From positions 20,286,919 to 20,350,918 of the forward strand of contig CM045750.1 of assembly GCA_024760905.1 (NCBI GenBank): a stretch of DNA of 64,000 bases. The letters run 5' to 3'. Source of the stretch: Plotosus lineatus. Lineage: Eukaryota; Chordata; Actinopteri; Siluriformes; Plotosidae. Positions 31,092 through 42,240 of the stretch are shown here, in pieces. Under the pieces are notes generated by a model. That model was not told the origin of the DNA and ran no database searches. It saw only the letters and a list, made by a program, of their open reading frames with translations. Made by a program: the position numbers and the translations under genes. The first letter of the stretch is position 1. Each line of letters starts with the position of its first letter.

Positions 31092-31849
31092 GTGTATATT
31101 GTGCGAAAGTCATAAGAAGGTCAAGTGACAATTAGTAATTTATTGAGTAAAATGGAGTAATTTCCGACTGTTTTGCGAGTAATTTGTGATAGGTTTGCAT
31201 TTTTGTTGGAAAAAAGCAAATCTCCTGTAAATTGATCATGGTTTGTTTGTTTTTGTTCTCAAAGCATTCAATTTTTGTTCGCTTGAACAAAATGAAAATA
31301 AAATGTTAATTATGACAAAATATACTTAAAATGGTGGATGGCAGCAAGTATCAAAGTTTCCACCTGGAAGTCTCCAACTTGTTTTTTTTTTTTTTTCCTT
31401 TCATGTGAACAGAAAATGAATAATCAGTGAGCAAAATGACAACTTTGCGACCTTTTACATTTGTGTGGACCGTTTCAGAAGAGTTGTAGACTAATTCCAT
31501 CAAAGCCTGGCTTTGCATCATTTGCGAAAATTTCAAACACGTGTTCTGCGATGAGTTCACGAATCAGGCAAACAAAATATGATGCCACAAATGTCACATA
31601 CAAAATTTACCTGGGTCACTTTTCTGGTTACTTTTTTTTCACATCTCATGTGATCATCCCCTTAAGGTAAATAAAGTAAACGTCCCCTGTCCCACAGATT
31701 TACTCAACCCAGATGATCATGCATTGCTCTGGCAAAACTAAAAGCAATAAGGCCTCAGGCTTGTCATTGGCTGCATTGGTTTTCAGCTAAGATGAATATT
31801 CTTCACTGTGATCACTTTCACAATAACTTTTGCACATGTGAAAATGTAC

Positions 31850-31850
<1 letters not shown>
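31092..31850. other. Unannotated stretch
   Basis: Nothing recognised apart from a T-run at 31381-31395. Short overlapping frames have no domain. Confidence 0.3.
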
Positions 31851-31889
<39 letters not shown>

Positions 31890-31912
31890 TCATAATGATC
31901 ATAATGATAATG

Positions 31913-31966
<54 letters not shown>

Positions 31967-31967
31967 T
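31851..31967. repeat. (AAT)n/(GAT)n microsatellite
   Basis: AATAAT units flank a GATAATGATCAT core. Confidence 0.95.
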
Positions 31968-32289
31968 CAGCAAAGATGTTGTTACTAGCTGCTGGGAAAT
32001 ATCTGTCTGAGGCTCAATTACAGTCAATTTAATCAATCCAACAATCAACAAATTGCTTAATTATTCTCAATCAACTAATTACAAGCAAAGCTTTTTTTTT
32101 TTTTTTTTTTTTTCATAGAACCTGCTGGGTGTTATGTGAGGAGGGAAGTAAACATGTATCAGAATGTCTTCTATTTAAGGATCATAAAGATTCAAAGGCA
32201 ATGTATCCTGTATGTATAAAATATGCATAAAACAAGCCATATCTGTATTCATCTGGGAAAGAAAAAAGAAAAAAAAACGAGCTTAATCT

Positions 32290-32294
<5 letters not shown>
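31968..32294. other. Unannotated stretch with T-run
   Basis: A T-run spans 32091-32113. Otherwise unrecognised. Confidence 0.3.

Positions 32295-32362
<68 letters not shown>
32295..32362. repeat. (CA)n microsatellite
   Basis: About 33 CA units. Confidence 0.95.
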
Positions 32363-32363
<1 letters not shown>

Positions 32364-32576
32364 GTGGTAATTAATGATGTAGGTTTTGACCTTAGTTACA
32401 CCAGGGTGCACAATCCACATCTAAACAGAGCACAATCAAAACGCATGTTCTCCAATGACAAGAAAGGGGTGGAGCCAAGACCAGTGTCTTGCCGCATGTC
32501 AAAACACATTGATCTTGACACACATGAATAGACACACGGAGAGATGTAAATGTGATGATAAATCAGCTTGAATCGT

Positions 32577-32641
<65 letters not shown>

Positions 32642-32742
32642 GGATTTTCTGAGTAGATCCTTCCGTAGGAGAGTGATCAATACTTTTTGGTAGAGCAAAT
32701 AACAAAAGGACAGGACAAAGACTTTCTATTGAAACTCCATTT

Positions 32743-32797
32743 ATCACTACAGATCTGTTTCGAGGGGTGGTGAAACCATCCTCTCTCTTCAGGTGAT
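32743..32797 (-). ncRNA. Hammerhead ribozyme, left arm copy
   Basis: Mirror of the plus-strand motif. On the minus strand the core CTGAAGA lies at 32792-32786 and GAA at 32761-32759. The predicted cleavage follows the A at 32748. Stems I, II and III are identical to the right-arm copy because the palindrome is perfect. Confidence 0.75.
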
Positions 32798-32827
32798 TAT
32801 AGAAAAATCTTATATAATTCTTCTATA

Positions 32828-32882
32828 ATCACCTGAAGAGAGAGGATGGTTTCACCACCCCTCGAAACAGATCTGTAGTGAT
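32828..32882 (+). ncRNA. Hammerhead ribozyme, right arm copy (type I, minimal stem III)
   Basis: All core elements are present in order. Stem I pairs 32828-32832 (ATCAC) with 32878-32882 (GTGAT). The core CTGAAGA is 32833-32839. Stem II pairs 32840-32849 with 32855-32863, with a bulged A at 32843, one A-C mismatch and a 5-nt loop. GAA is 32864-32866. Stem III is ACAG/CTGT (32867-32870 with 32873-32876), capped by a 2-nt loop. The cleavage-site residue is A at 32877, which fits the H17 rule. A very short stem III is typical of retroelement hammerheads. Confidence 0.78.
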
Positions 32883-32916
32883 AAATGGAGTTTCAATAGA
32901 AAGTCTTTGTCCTGTC

Positions 32917-33070
<154 letters not shown>

Positions 33071-33179
33071 ACAGGGCTTCAGTACTTAAATAAATCCAGA
33101 TTGGCGACCTGGTAGATGTCTACTCTGCATCTCATGCTCTCACGGTCGCTGGTGATTGGCTCCGGCTTCCCTACCTCCC

Positions 33180-33530
33180 TTACTCTCACCCATTTGCTAA
33201 ACCGCTTAATTGTTTTCGGGTCACAGGGAGACTGAAACCTATCACAGCCATTTTTGGGCAAAAGCATGGTTTACCTCGAACAACTATTCAGACCATTACA
33301 GGCCTAACAGCCGCACAAACAATTACAACCACACTCTCACGCATAGGGACATTTTAGAATAGCCAGTTTACCTAATAGCGCATGCTTTTGGAGTGTGGGA
33401 GGAAACCAGAGAACCCAGATGAAACACGCACAGGCACAGGAAGAACATGCAAAATTCACATAGAACCTGAACCCAGGAACTCTTTGCTATGAGGCAGACA
33501 TGGTAACGATTAGGTCACGGTTCCGCCCTA
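33180..33530 (-). mobile_element. SINE family C, near full length, diverged
   Basis: The tail (tttgctaaaccgcttaattg), middle (gcatgcttttggagtgtggg) and head (aacgattaggtcacggttcc) are in order on the minus strand. Confidence 0.75.
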
Positions 33531-33539
33531 CACATATAT

Positions 33540-34190
33540 ACACGCATACATAGATATCTATTAATAATGTGGTACACTCACAAGCTGAATATAAAAATCA
33601 ATGATTAAATATAAAGGGCATTATTTTCAGAACAATGCAACCCACTGACCTATTAAGGATAAAATATTCCGAGTAATACTTCCCATGAGCTAGAATTTCA
33701 CTCAACCCTTTGCACTTAATTATCATTGTATAAACAGCAGCTTTCTTTTCCATTGTCGACTTTATTTTCTTAAAAGAAGCCAAAGTTTTTGTGGTAAAGT
33801 TAAAAGACATTAGTTAATTCTAAGTTAATTGACAACTCTGCAAGATTAGCAATTCTTTTCAAGAAACGAGGCGCACAGTAATTAATTAGAGTATGCATGC
33901 TCTATATAAGTGCACATGAAAGTGTATTTATTGGTTTAGGCTGTGAAAGGATTGCGGTTCCTGCCGAGAAAAGCAATATTTCTGTTATTGTTTGACTTAA
34001 GCCCCAGGGACTGGATGTGGCATTGATGTTGTACCATTTTCAAAACACAATAATAATATGACAATTGAATATGTTTTTTATCCAATCTGGCATTTTTTAT
34101 TGTATATAAATTGTGTAACTATAAAAATGAACTAAAGTAAAAAACAAAACAAAACTGCAGGACATGGAGTATTGAGTGGTAGGAGAGTGC
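33540..34190. other. Repeat-poor stretch, candidate regulatory sequence
   Basis: Contains dense TAATTA/TTAATT cores (for example 33810-33835 and 33880-33895) and no transposon. The texture is that of a vertebrate non-coding element. Conservation is untested. Confidence 0.28.
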
Positions 34191-34219
34191 ATGTTAAATT
34201 TGATAAGACACCATACATG

Positions 34220-35733
34220 CAGAGAGGGAGAGGGGGAGAGAGAGCATAAGAGAGAGAGCAAGAGCGTGAGAGAGAGAGAGAGCAAAAGACAGAGAGAGAG
34301 CAAGAGAGAGAGCGAGAGCAAGAGCATGTGCGAGAGAGAGCGAGCAAGAGCGTAAGAGAGAGAGAGAGAGCAAGAGCATGAGAGAGAGAGAGAGAGAGCA
34401 AGAGAGCGAGCGAGAGCAAGAGTATGTGAGAGCGAGAGCAAGAGTATGTGAGAGCGAGAGCAAGCAAGAGTGTGAGAGAGAGCGCGAGCAAGAGCGTGAG
34501 AGAGAGAGAGAGAGAAAGAGCATGAGAGAGAGAGAAAGAGCGTGTGAGAGAGAGAGAGAGAGAGAGAGAAAGAGCGTGAGAGAGAGAAAGAGCGTGAGAG
34601 AGAGCGCGAGCAAGAGCGTGAGAGAGAGAGAGAGAGAGAAAGAGCATGAGAGAGAGAGAAAGAGCGTGTGAGAGAGAGAGAGAGAGAGAAAGAGCGTGAG
34701 AGAGAGAAAGAGCGTGAGGGAGAGAGAGAGAGAGCAAGAGAGTGACAGAGAGAGAGAGAGCAAGAGAGTGAGAGAGAGAGAGAGCAAGAGCGTGAGAGAG
34801 AGAGAGCAAGAGCATGAGAGAGAGAGAGCAAGAGCGTGAGAGAGCAAGAGTGTGAGAGCGTGAGAGAGAGAGAGAGAGAGAGAGCAAGAGCGTGAGAGAG
34901 AGAGAGCAAGAGCGTGAGAGAGAGAGCAAGAGCATGAGAGAGAGAAAGAGCGTGAGAGAGAGAGAGAGCAAGAGCGTGAGAGCGTGAGAGAGAGAAAGAG
35001 AGAGCAAGAGAGAGAGAGAGAGCAAGAGTGTGTGAGAGAGAGAGCAAGAGCGAGAGAGAGAGCGAGCAAGAGCGTGAGAGAGAGCGAGCAAGAGCGTGAG
35101 AGAGAGCGAGCAAGAGCGTGAGAGAGAGAAGGAGCGTGAGAGAGAGAGAAAGAGCGAGAGCATGACAGAGAGAGCGAGAGCATGACAGAGAGAGCGAGAG
35201 CGTGACAGAGAGCGAGAGCGTGAGAGAGCGAGAGCGTGAGAGAGAGAGAGCGTGAGAGAGAGAGCATGAGAGAGTGAGAGCAAGAGCGTGAGAGAGAGCG
35301 AGCAAGAGCGTGAGAGAGAGCAAGCAAGAGCGTGAGAGAGAGCGAGCAAGAGCGTGAGAGAGAGCGAGAGAGCAAGAGCGTGAGAGAGCGAGAGCAAGAG
35401 CGTGAGTGAGAGAGAGAGAGAGAGCAAGAGCGTGTGAGAGAGAGAGAGAGCGAGAGTGTAACAGAGAGAGAGCGAGAGTGTGACAGAGAGAGAGCGAGAG
35501 CAACAGCGTGAGAGAGAGCAACAGCGTGAGAGAGAGAGCGAGAGTGTGAGAGAGAGAGAGCGAGAGCGTGAGAGAGAGAGCGAGAGCGTGAGAGAGAGAG
35601 CGAGAGCGTGAGAGAGAGAGTGAGAGCGTGAGAGAGAGAGCGAGAGCGTGAGAGAGAGAGAGAGTGAGCAAGAGCGTGAGAGAGAGAGAGAGCGAGCAAG
35701 AGCGTGAGAGAGAGAGAGAGAGTGAGCAAGAGC

Positions 35734-35771
<38 letters not shown>

Positions 35772-35932
35772 AAGAGCGTGTGAGAGAGAGCGAGCAAGAG
35801 CATGAGAGAGAGAGAGAGTGAGCAAGAGTGTGAGAGAGAGAGAGCGCGAGCAAGAGCGTGAGCGAGAGAGCACGTGACAGAGAGCGAAAAAGCAAGAGAA
35901 AGGATGAGTGAGTGAGTGAGAGAGAGAGATAA

Positions 35933-35970
<38 letters not shown>
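34220..35970. repeat. 1.75-kb GA-rich purine tract with 20-30-bp imperfect periodicity
   Basis: The plus strand is almost all G and A, interrupted by recurring gagcgtgagagagagag and gagcaagagcg units. Unit lengths vary. The reverse strand is open in all three frames for over 1.8 kb (617-670 codons of Leu, Ser, Ala, His), which reflects composition: CT-rich DNA lacks stop codons. It is not a gene. Long homopurine tracts with mirror symmetry can form triplex (H-)DNA. Confidence 0.95.
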
Positions 35971-35972
<2 letters not shown>

Positions 35973-36024
35973 CAAAGACATGCAAATAACATAATCAAAA
36001 TAATAACAATAATAATTATTATTA

Positions 36025-36363
36025 GGGCAGTGGTGGCCCAGTGGTAAAAGTGCTGGATCACAGATCTTAAGGTTGGGGGTTCGAGTCCCACTCTCCACAA
36101 GGTTGTCACTGCCCCCCCACTGCAGCTAACTGGGTTATCAAAGGCTGGCCATGTCTCTCGCTGTCTATGGTGTGAGGTTCATGTAAAAGAACCATTGCTG
36201 ACTGTTGTGTAGAATAGGCTGCATAGTCCTCAGTGTGTTTCTGCCCTGCGATGGCCTGGCGAATTGTCCAGGGTGTACTCTGCCCTTGCCCGGAGCAAGT
36301 TGAGATGGGTGCCAGCCTCCCTGCAACCCTAATTAGGATTAAGCGGTTCCAGAAAATGAATGA
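36025..36363 (+). mobile_element. SINE family A1, full length reference copy
   Basis: The head gggcagtggtggcccagtgg, B-box gggggttcgagtcccactct, body aaaggctggccatgtctctc and tail aattaggattaagcggttcc are followed by aaaatgaatgaataaaa. This is the cleanest A1 copy in the window. Confidence 0.9.
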
Positions 36364-36960
36364 ATAAAAATCTCCACCTCAGCCTCCAAGAAGGTCCTGC
36401 GTTTGAACCCTGTCCCCAGTGAGGACATTTCTCTGTGGGGTGGAAACATTCCTCCCCAGACAATCCCTCCACCTTTTCTTTCCATCCCTCTCTGTTTTCT
36501 GCTTCTCGAAGATCATTGCTCAGCTTCAGGTCTGTCCATCTTCTCCCTTTTCTTTATGGTACCTTGCAGGAATGTCTTGGCAAGACCCGTTGACCATGAA
36601 ATGTGCTGGTACCATTTCAGTTTGTGTTTCTTGACAATCATAAGTATGTCTTCATTGGGCCCTGTAGCTTACAAGTTCTGCTCTTTCCTTCCTCACTCGT
36701 AATGAGAACTTTGTCAGAGATGCCCAGAAGTCTTATAAAAAGTCTTAGCTTGACCTTTAACCTACTTTTCAGGTTAATTGGGGATTCCAGATTGCTCCCA
36801 GGGTATCAATGTGACAGCAAATTGTTCTGTGTGTAAGTGTTGGCCCAGGATGATCTAGCAAGGTTTTCAGGATGGACTCTGTCAGCTGGCTTCGAGCCCA
36901 GCCTCCCAGTGACCCTAATAAAGAATAGTGTTTCACGAAATGATTTCGCATCTCATTTTA
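36364..36960 (+). mobile_element. Old family C-like SINE split by unique DNA
   Basis: The head-like part (36370-36440: gcctccaagaaggtcctgcg) and tail-like part (36775-36945: ttggcccaggatgatctagc to ccagtgaccctaataaagaa) are in order but far apart. About 330 bp of unclassified DNA lies between. Weak call. Confidence 0.35.
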
Positions 36961-37359
36961 TTTTAATTTATCCTTTGTAGAATGGTATTAAAAAAAAAAA
37001 AAGTCATACTTGTTGGAGTAGACAGGAACCGGATGCTAACTGAAATAACCACTCTCTACCACCATGGTGTGCAGAAAAGCATGTCAGATCATACAACACA
37101 CTAAACTTTGAGCCAGACAGCCTAGACAAAGTCAAAGACCACTGTTGCATCAGTCGGGAACGGAACTCAACAGATCAAGATTGTGTGGGCGGGGGTGGGG
37201 ATAAAGACATTTGTCCAATTTTTTTTAAGTCCAGTTTGGTGGCAGCTGGAGATTACTCACATGCACCATCCCATTACTTTTGATTTCAGAAGAAGTAAAC
37301 AAGACCCTGCGGGATATAGATTGTTATTGATATAGTACACACCGTATAGAAGGAAATCC

Positions 37360-37395
<36 letters not shown>

Positions 37396-37550
37396 TTTGT
37401 TTGTCACTGTTTTGTTTTATGTCCCACAACTCTGACCACAAATACACCGCATTATCCAAATATTTCAGTGGAACAGGAATTTGTTTATGTCGTTAACAAA
37501 TGCTGACTGTGCTTGTTGTTCTGTAATATTGGATCCGTTTTATTATTAAT
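36961..37550. other. Unannotated stretch with T-run
   Basis: A 29-bp T-run spans 37364-37392. Nothing else recognised. Confidence 0.3.
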
Positions 37551-37554
37551 TACA

Positions 37555-38098
37555 ATTAATTTGCTGAACTGCTTAATCCTACTATTTTCTCCGGGAGGCT
37601 TGAGCATATCTCAGACAATTTTAGACAAAGGCAGGCTACTCTCTGCCCACGTCCCCAGTCCATTGCTGGACCAACACACAAACAAACAAAACCATTTACA
37701 CTCCTGCTTAAATCTAATGGTATTTTTGAACAGGCAATTGCTTGAATGTTTTTTTTTTGAACGGTGGGAGGAAACCAGACAACCTAGGAGGAAACCCAGG
37801 TAGACACAGGGAGAACATGCAAATAGGGAGAGTGGATAACGGTAGCCCAGTGGTAAAGACTCTGGGTTACTTATCCGAAGATTGTGGGTTCCAGCCCCAG
37901 GAGCACCTCCTGCCACTGTCGAGCCCTTAAGTGAGACCATTAACCTTATTTTTTTATTATTCTAAATGATATTCTCTCTGGATAAGGGCATCTGCAAAAT
38001 GTCAAATGCAAACTCCAGCCAGAAGTACCTTCATCTAAGCTGGGATGCCGATCCTTCCCACGGTGAGGTGGATGTGCTAGCCACTATGCCACCCTTTC
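37555..38098 (-). mobile_element. SINE family C split by a family H SINE
   Basis: The tail and middle (37560-37830) and the head (38009-38095: gatgtgctagccactatgcc) are minus-strand family C pieces on either side of a plus-strand H element. Confidence 0.75.
37838..38008 (+). mobile_element. SINE family H nested in family C
   Basis: The head acggtagcccagtggtaaag, B-box-like gtgggttccagccccaggag and tail gataagggcatctgcaaaat are clear. The short repeat atgcaaa on both sides suggests a TSD. Confidence 0.8.
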
Positions 38099-38129
38099 AT
38101 AAAAAAGTGCTTCACATAGATAGTAATAG

Positions 38130-38508
38130 TTGGTCATTCATTCATTCATTCTCTGAAGCACGTAATCATAATTAGGGGTCACAGGGAGACTGGCAGCCAT
38201 CTCACAAGACTCTGGGCAAGGGGAGGGTATGTCTTGGACAGTTCGTCAGGCCATCACATGCCTGACATTCGCACAAATATCCATGTTCACATTCACACCG
38301 AGGGGTGATTTGGGACGGCCGATTAACCTACTGTGCATGTTTTTGGACTGTGGGAGGAAACCGATGCAAGCATGAGGAGAACATGCAAACTTCACACAGA
38401 GACGGAGAACATGCAAATGCCACACAGAGACACCCACGCTGGGAATCAAACCCGCGACCTTCTTGCTATGAGGCAGATATGCTAACCGCTACGCTACCGT
38501 GCCACCTC
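38130..38508 (-). mobile_element. SINE family C, full length
   Basis: The tail attcattcattctctgaagc, middle tgcatgtttttggactgtgg and head ccgctacgctaccgtgccac are all in place. A 24-bp partial duplication (gagaacatgcaaa... at 38379 and 38405) lies in the body. Confidence 0.9.
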
Positions 38509-38612
38509 TACTATTTGTCTTTCTAGTAGTTCATTGTAAGTTCTTAGTCACGTTTTTCTTCTCATATGAAGATATTTGGTTTCATTCTGCATGTCCAGTG
38601 TACATTCATGGA
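38509..38612. other. Short unique interval
   Basis: Nothing recognised. Confidence 0.3.
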
Positions 38613-38625
38613 TACCACCCACAGT

Positions 38626-38907
38626 TCAGTTCAGTTAATTTTCTGTAACCGTTTAATCCTAATTAGGGTCACGGGGAGGCTGGCGCCCATCCCAGCCAAC
38701 TTCGGGCGAGGGCAGAGTACACCCTGGACAGCTCGCCAGGCCATCGCAGGGCGGAAACACGCCGACGGCTTTGCAGCCTACTCTTGTCGAAAGTCAGCAA
38801 TGGTTCTTTTACATGCCTCACACCATAGACAGTGAGAGACATGGCCGGCCTTTGATAACCCAGTTAGCTGCACTGGGGAGGACAGTGACAACCTTGTGGA
38901 GAGTGGG
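38626..38907 (-). mobile_element. SINE family A1, 5'-truncated on insertion, 13-bp TSD
   Basis: The direct repeat taccacccacagt at 38613-38625 and 38908-38920 brackets the element exactly. The element begins (minus strand) at cccactctccacaaggttgt, just after the B box, so the tRNA-like head was never copied. It ends in the A1 tail (cagaaaattaactgaactga). Confidence 0.95.
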
Positions 38908-38920
38908 TACCACCCACAGT

Positions 38921-39589
38921 ACTGCAAGCAATATAGAATAATTTTCTCCAGGGACACAAATAATTCATCAGCACTCTCAGTTTTATAATTATTGATCCAT
39001 CTGTCCTCGACGTTCTAGCATGTATGTATACAGACCAGACATGGTGTTCTTCTACATAACAGCCAATCATGCAAATAGACAGTGTCTGATTTCTGTCTGC
39101 AAGCTGGACGTTTTGTGGTTGGATCTATAAGCTATTCTTGGTATGGAGAAATTATATTATGATGTATTGGCAGAGCAGTCTGAGCTCAGCTATGGCCCAT
39201 ATGCATGCTGAGTCTCTCTGCAACCTGCCCGAGTGTCAGGCTGCTGCCTTTATTTAATAAAAGGGAAAGGAGACACAGTCCCTCGGGCCGCCAAACTGAA
39301 TGATATACTTGGAAAAATGCTGATAAGAATGGCATCTGATAGGGTAGTTCCCTTTTATGGAAAACGAGTGGGAGTAAAAAGGCTAAGATTATATTTACTG
39401 GCTGAGAGGTAGATGCAGAGAAACAGAAATCGCAGTTGAGAAGTGACTGATGGATTGGTACACTTTGCTTATGGTAAAGATCTAAGACCCGGGGTTTGTA
39501 AGTCACATCCTGGAGGCTCAAAGATCAGCACAGTTTAGTCATTTTTTTTTATGATCCTTGACAACCTGATAGAGACAGATGTAGGAGAA
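38921..39589. other. Repeat-poor stretch, candidate regulatory sequence
   Basis: 39070-39540 has no transposon or microsatellite and mixed composition (for example tatggcccatatgcatgctg, cccttttatggaaaacgagt). The frame at 39186-39521 on the minus strand has no domain. It could be conserved non-coding DNA. Confidence 0.28.
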
Positions 39590-39873
39590 GGGAAACCATC
39601 CCAGCCAACTCTGGGCAAGGGCAGAGTACACCCTGGATGGCTCGCCAGGTATTCCCAGGACAGAAACACACTGATGGCGATGCAGCTACTCTTATCGAAA
39701 GTGAGCAACGGTTCTTTTACAGCCTCACACCATACACAGTGAGAGACATGACCGGTCTTTGATAACCCAGTTAGCTACACCGGGGGAACAGTGACAACCC
39801 GTGGCGATTGGGGCTTGAACCCCCAATCTTAGGATCAGTGATCTAGCACCTTAACCACCAGGCCACCACTGCA
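39590..39873 (-). mobile_element. SINE family A1, tail-truncated
   Basis: Starts at ggaaaccatcccagccaact and ends at the head aggccaccactgcagt. The 3' tail is missing. Confidence 0.8.
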
Positions 39874-39924
39874 GTATTCAAGCGATGCATTGTTTATTTT
39901 AATATTAGCTGAGTAAGAGGATAC

Positions 39925-40055
39925 AAGGAGTGTCACAGTGGCGTAGTTGTTCGAATGTCTGCGTCACACCAAGAACTTCCTGGGTTTGACTCCAAGGCTT
40001 ATTGAGGGCATTGCTGTCTCCCTGTGCTTGCATAAGGAGTGCTCTGGTTTCTTTG
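39925..40055 (+). mobile_element. SINE family C, 5' half
   Basis: gtgtcacagtggcgtagttg, then cctgggtttgactcc and ctctggtttctttgactc. It ends where an opposite-strand copy begins. Confidence 0.65.
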
Positions 40056-40348
40056 ACTCATTCATTCATTTTCTGGAGGCTGGCGCCCATCTCAGCCGAC
40101 TCCGAGGTACAACCTGGACAACTTGCCCGGCCATCGCAGGGCCAACACTCACACAACCATTCAGACTTAGGGGAGCTTTGGAACAGCCAATTAACCGACT
40201 GTGTATGTTCTTGGACTCTGGGAGGAAACCCATGCAAGCACAGGGAGAACATGCAAACTCCACAAAGAAACACCCAAGCTGGCGATCAAACCCAGTACCT
40301 TCTTGCTCTGACGCGAACGTGCTAACCACGACACCACCGTGCCACCTT
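40056..40348 (-). mobile_element. SINE family C, shortened
   Basis: The tail attcattcattttctggagg lacks the aattaggattaagcgg segment. The middle and head (ctaaccacgacaccaccgtg) are present. Confidence 0.8.
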
Positions 40349-40985
40349 GCTCTGAGTTCCTCCCAGCTGTGTTAGCAATTTAAGTTTAAGCAGTTAAGTT
40401 TACTAACTAAAGTCACCAGAGAGACGATCATATCCCTCTGTAATGTGTATATTTACATCTTCTGCAAAGAAGCCATGCGTTTACCTTCAAGGAAGCATAT
40501 TCTTTTCAGAAGATCATATAGAGTAGTACAAAAAGGTCATAACGCCAACAAAGTTTTCCAAGACTGTCACAAAAATACTTACTCTAAAAAAAGACTCAGC
40601 TAATTAGAGAAATTAATGTCATTGGAACAAAAGTATGATATTATCGTATCCAAATCCTTTTCTAGTCAATGGGTTTCTGAAATCTGTGACTATACACATC
40701 ATTATGCTGACAGCTTATAATGCGGGCATTTTTCAGCTTGTATTATTCCAGGTCTTCAGTTTCTGAAATGCTGCTTCATAATGCTGAATGTTGATGATTG
40801 ATGCATTTAGTTGTGACTATTCTACTTTTTGGCATTTGAAAAATTCACATCATTATTAAACTAAATGATGTTTCCGTATCAGTATTCCTCCCAGACTTGA
40901 AAATGCTTTGCAATAAAAATATATATATATTTCTCAACTTAATTGACTGAGTTAAGGCTGCAACAAAGGGGAAAAAGTCCAAAAA
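40349..40985. other. Repeat-poor AT-rich stretch
   Basis: No element recognised. Confidence 0.3.

Positions 40986-40987
<2 letters not shown>

Positions 40988-41034
<47 letters not shown>
40988..41034. repeat. (AT)n microsatellite abutting a MITE
   Basis: About 23 AT units run directly into the D-family terminus at 41035. Confidence 0.95.
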
Positions 41035-41037
<3 letters not shown>

Positions 41038-41815
41038 GATCCCTGACTTGCCGCGGTTAATTGGGACCGAGATCCCCATGCAACCTTCGAAGTCCTCGAA
41101 GTAGGATCCCCGCCCCACCGCCACACCAACTGACGTATACGTACATGTAAATGTGTATAAAATATCAATAAATACATATCCAATGCTATAAATGCTTATA
41201 ATAACAATTAAACATTGAAAAAATAACACAAGATGTAAATAAAATATAAATACAGACGTTCTCCAACTCACAATTCGTTTTGCAAACATCCGGAGACCAA
41301 GGTCGAAAGTGAAAGTGAAATGAAATTGAAGAACAAGTAGAAATAGAAATGGAATAAAATCTACAGAAAGATAGATCATAAATATAAGTATGAAATATGA
41401 TTAAACATTATCCTGTCTGTCTGTCTTCCTTTCGGCTTTTTCCCTTTTACTCGGGAGCCGCCACAGCGAATCATTTGATTCGCACGTTTGATTTGGCAGA
41501 GGTTTTTACGTCGGATGCCCTTCCTGTCACAACCCTTTTAGCAAGGGACAGAAACACGCTGACGACTTTGCAGCCTACTCTTTACGAATGTCAGAAATGG
41601 TTCTTTTACATGCCTCTCACTATAGACAGTGAGAGACATGGCCCGCCTTTGATAACCCAGTTAGCCGCACATAGGGAGGGGATTAAACATTATCCTGAGG
41701 TACACTTAATACTAGGCTCCGGCAGAGGGGGGCATAGCTGCGCAGACACGCCCACACAGATGCAACAATGTATCCAGTTTTGATGGGAGACTTTGGGTGT
41801 TTTTTTTGTTTTGTG
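41035..41815 (-). mobile_element. MITE family D copy 2, split
   Basis: 41035-41250 (agggatccctgacttgccgc to aaatataaatacagacg) and 41725-41815 (cacacagatgcaacaatg then ttttgatgggagactttggg) are adjacent parts of family D. The intervening 470 bp contains a TIR-like start (ttctccaactcacaattcgt) and a SINE. Confidence 0.65.
41416..41680 (-). mobile_element. SINE family A2, 5'-truncated, 17-bp TSD
   Basis: The direct repeat gattaaacattatcctg occurs at 41399-41415 and 41681-41697. The element (minus strand) starts tgcggctaactgggttatca, without head, and ends with the LINE-like tail (gatttggcagagg read in reverse at about 41500) and a GACAGACAG-type end. A perfect TSD marks a recent retroposition. 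Confidence 0.95.
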
Positions 41816-41940
41816 TGGGGAAGAAACTGGCATACCAGGAGGAAACCCACGCAAGCATGAGATCCACACAGACGCAACTCTACTGAATCCATAACTTTCT
41901 TTCTGTGAGTCAAGAGTACAAACCATGCCACCACCAACAG
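41816..41940 (-). mobile_element. SINE family C fragment (head half)
   Basis: aaactggcataccaggagga to agtacaaaccatgccaccac. Fused to the D-element remnant on its left. Confidence 0.6.
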
Positions 41941-41954
41941 AGTTCATTCAGGGT

Positions 41955-42240
41955 GTCAGTGGTGGCCCGGTGGTAAGATGCTGGATTACTGATCTCAAGG
42001 TTCAATTGTTGTTTCCCCCCCCCCCCCCCCCCCCCCCCCAGTGTAGGTAATTTGCTCATCTAAGGCTGACCATGTCTCTCACCGTCTGTGGTCAGAGGTT
42101 CATGTCAAGAAGAGCTGCATAGCCGTCAGCATGCTTTTACCCTACAATGGCCTGGTGAGCAAAAAAGTTGTCTGTGAGGGGCACCAGCCTCCCCGCGACC
42201 CTAATTAGGAATAAGCGGTTCAGAAATTGAACGGATGAAA
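41955..42240 (+). mobile_element. SINE family A1 with poly-C expansion
   Basis: The head ggtggcccggtggtaagatg is followed by a C-run of about 24 (42016-42039), where the consensus has ctgcccccccactgc. The body and tail taattaggaataagcggttc follow. Confidence 0.8.

Noticed and set aside
36025..36100. Possible tRNA gene at the family A head
   Set aside because: Same reason: multicopy SINE head with a tRNA-derived promoter, not a tRNA.
34097..36109. Open reading frames of 617-670 codons on the minus strand
   Set aside because: All three frames are open at once because CT-rich repeat DNA has no stop codons; the product would be low-complexity Leu/Ser with no domain.
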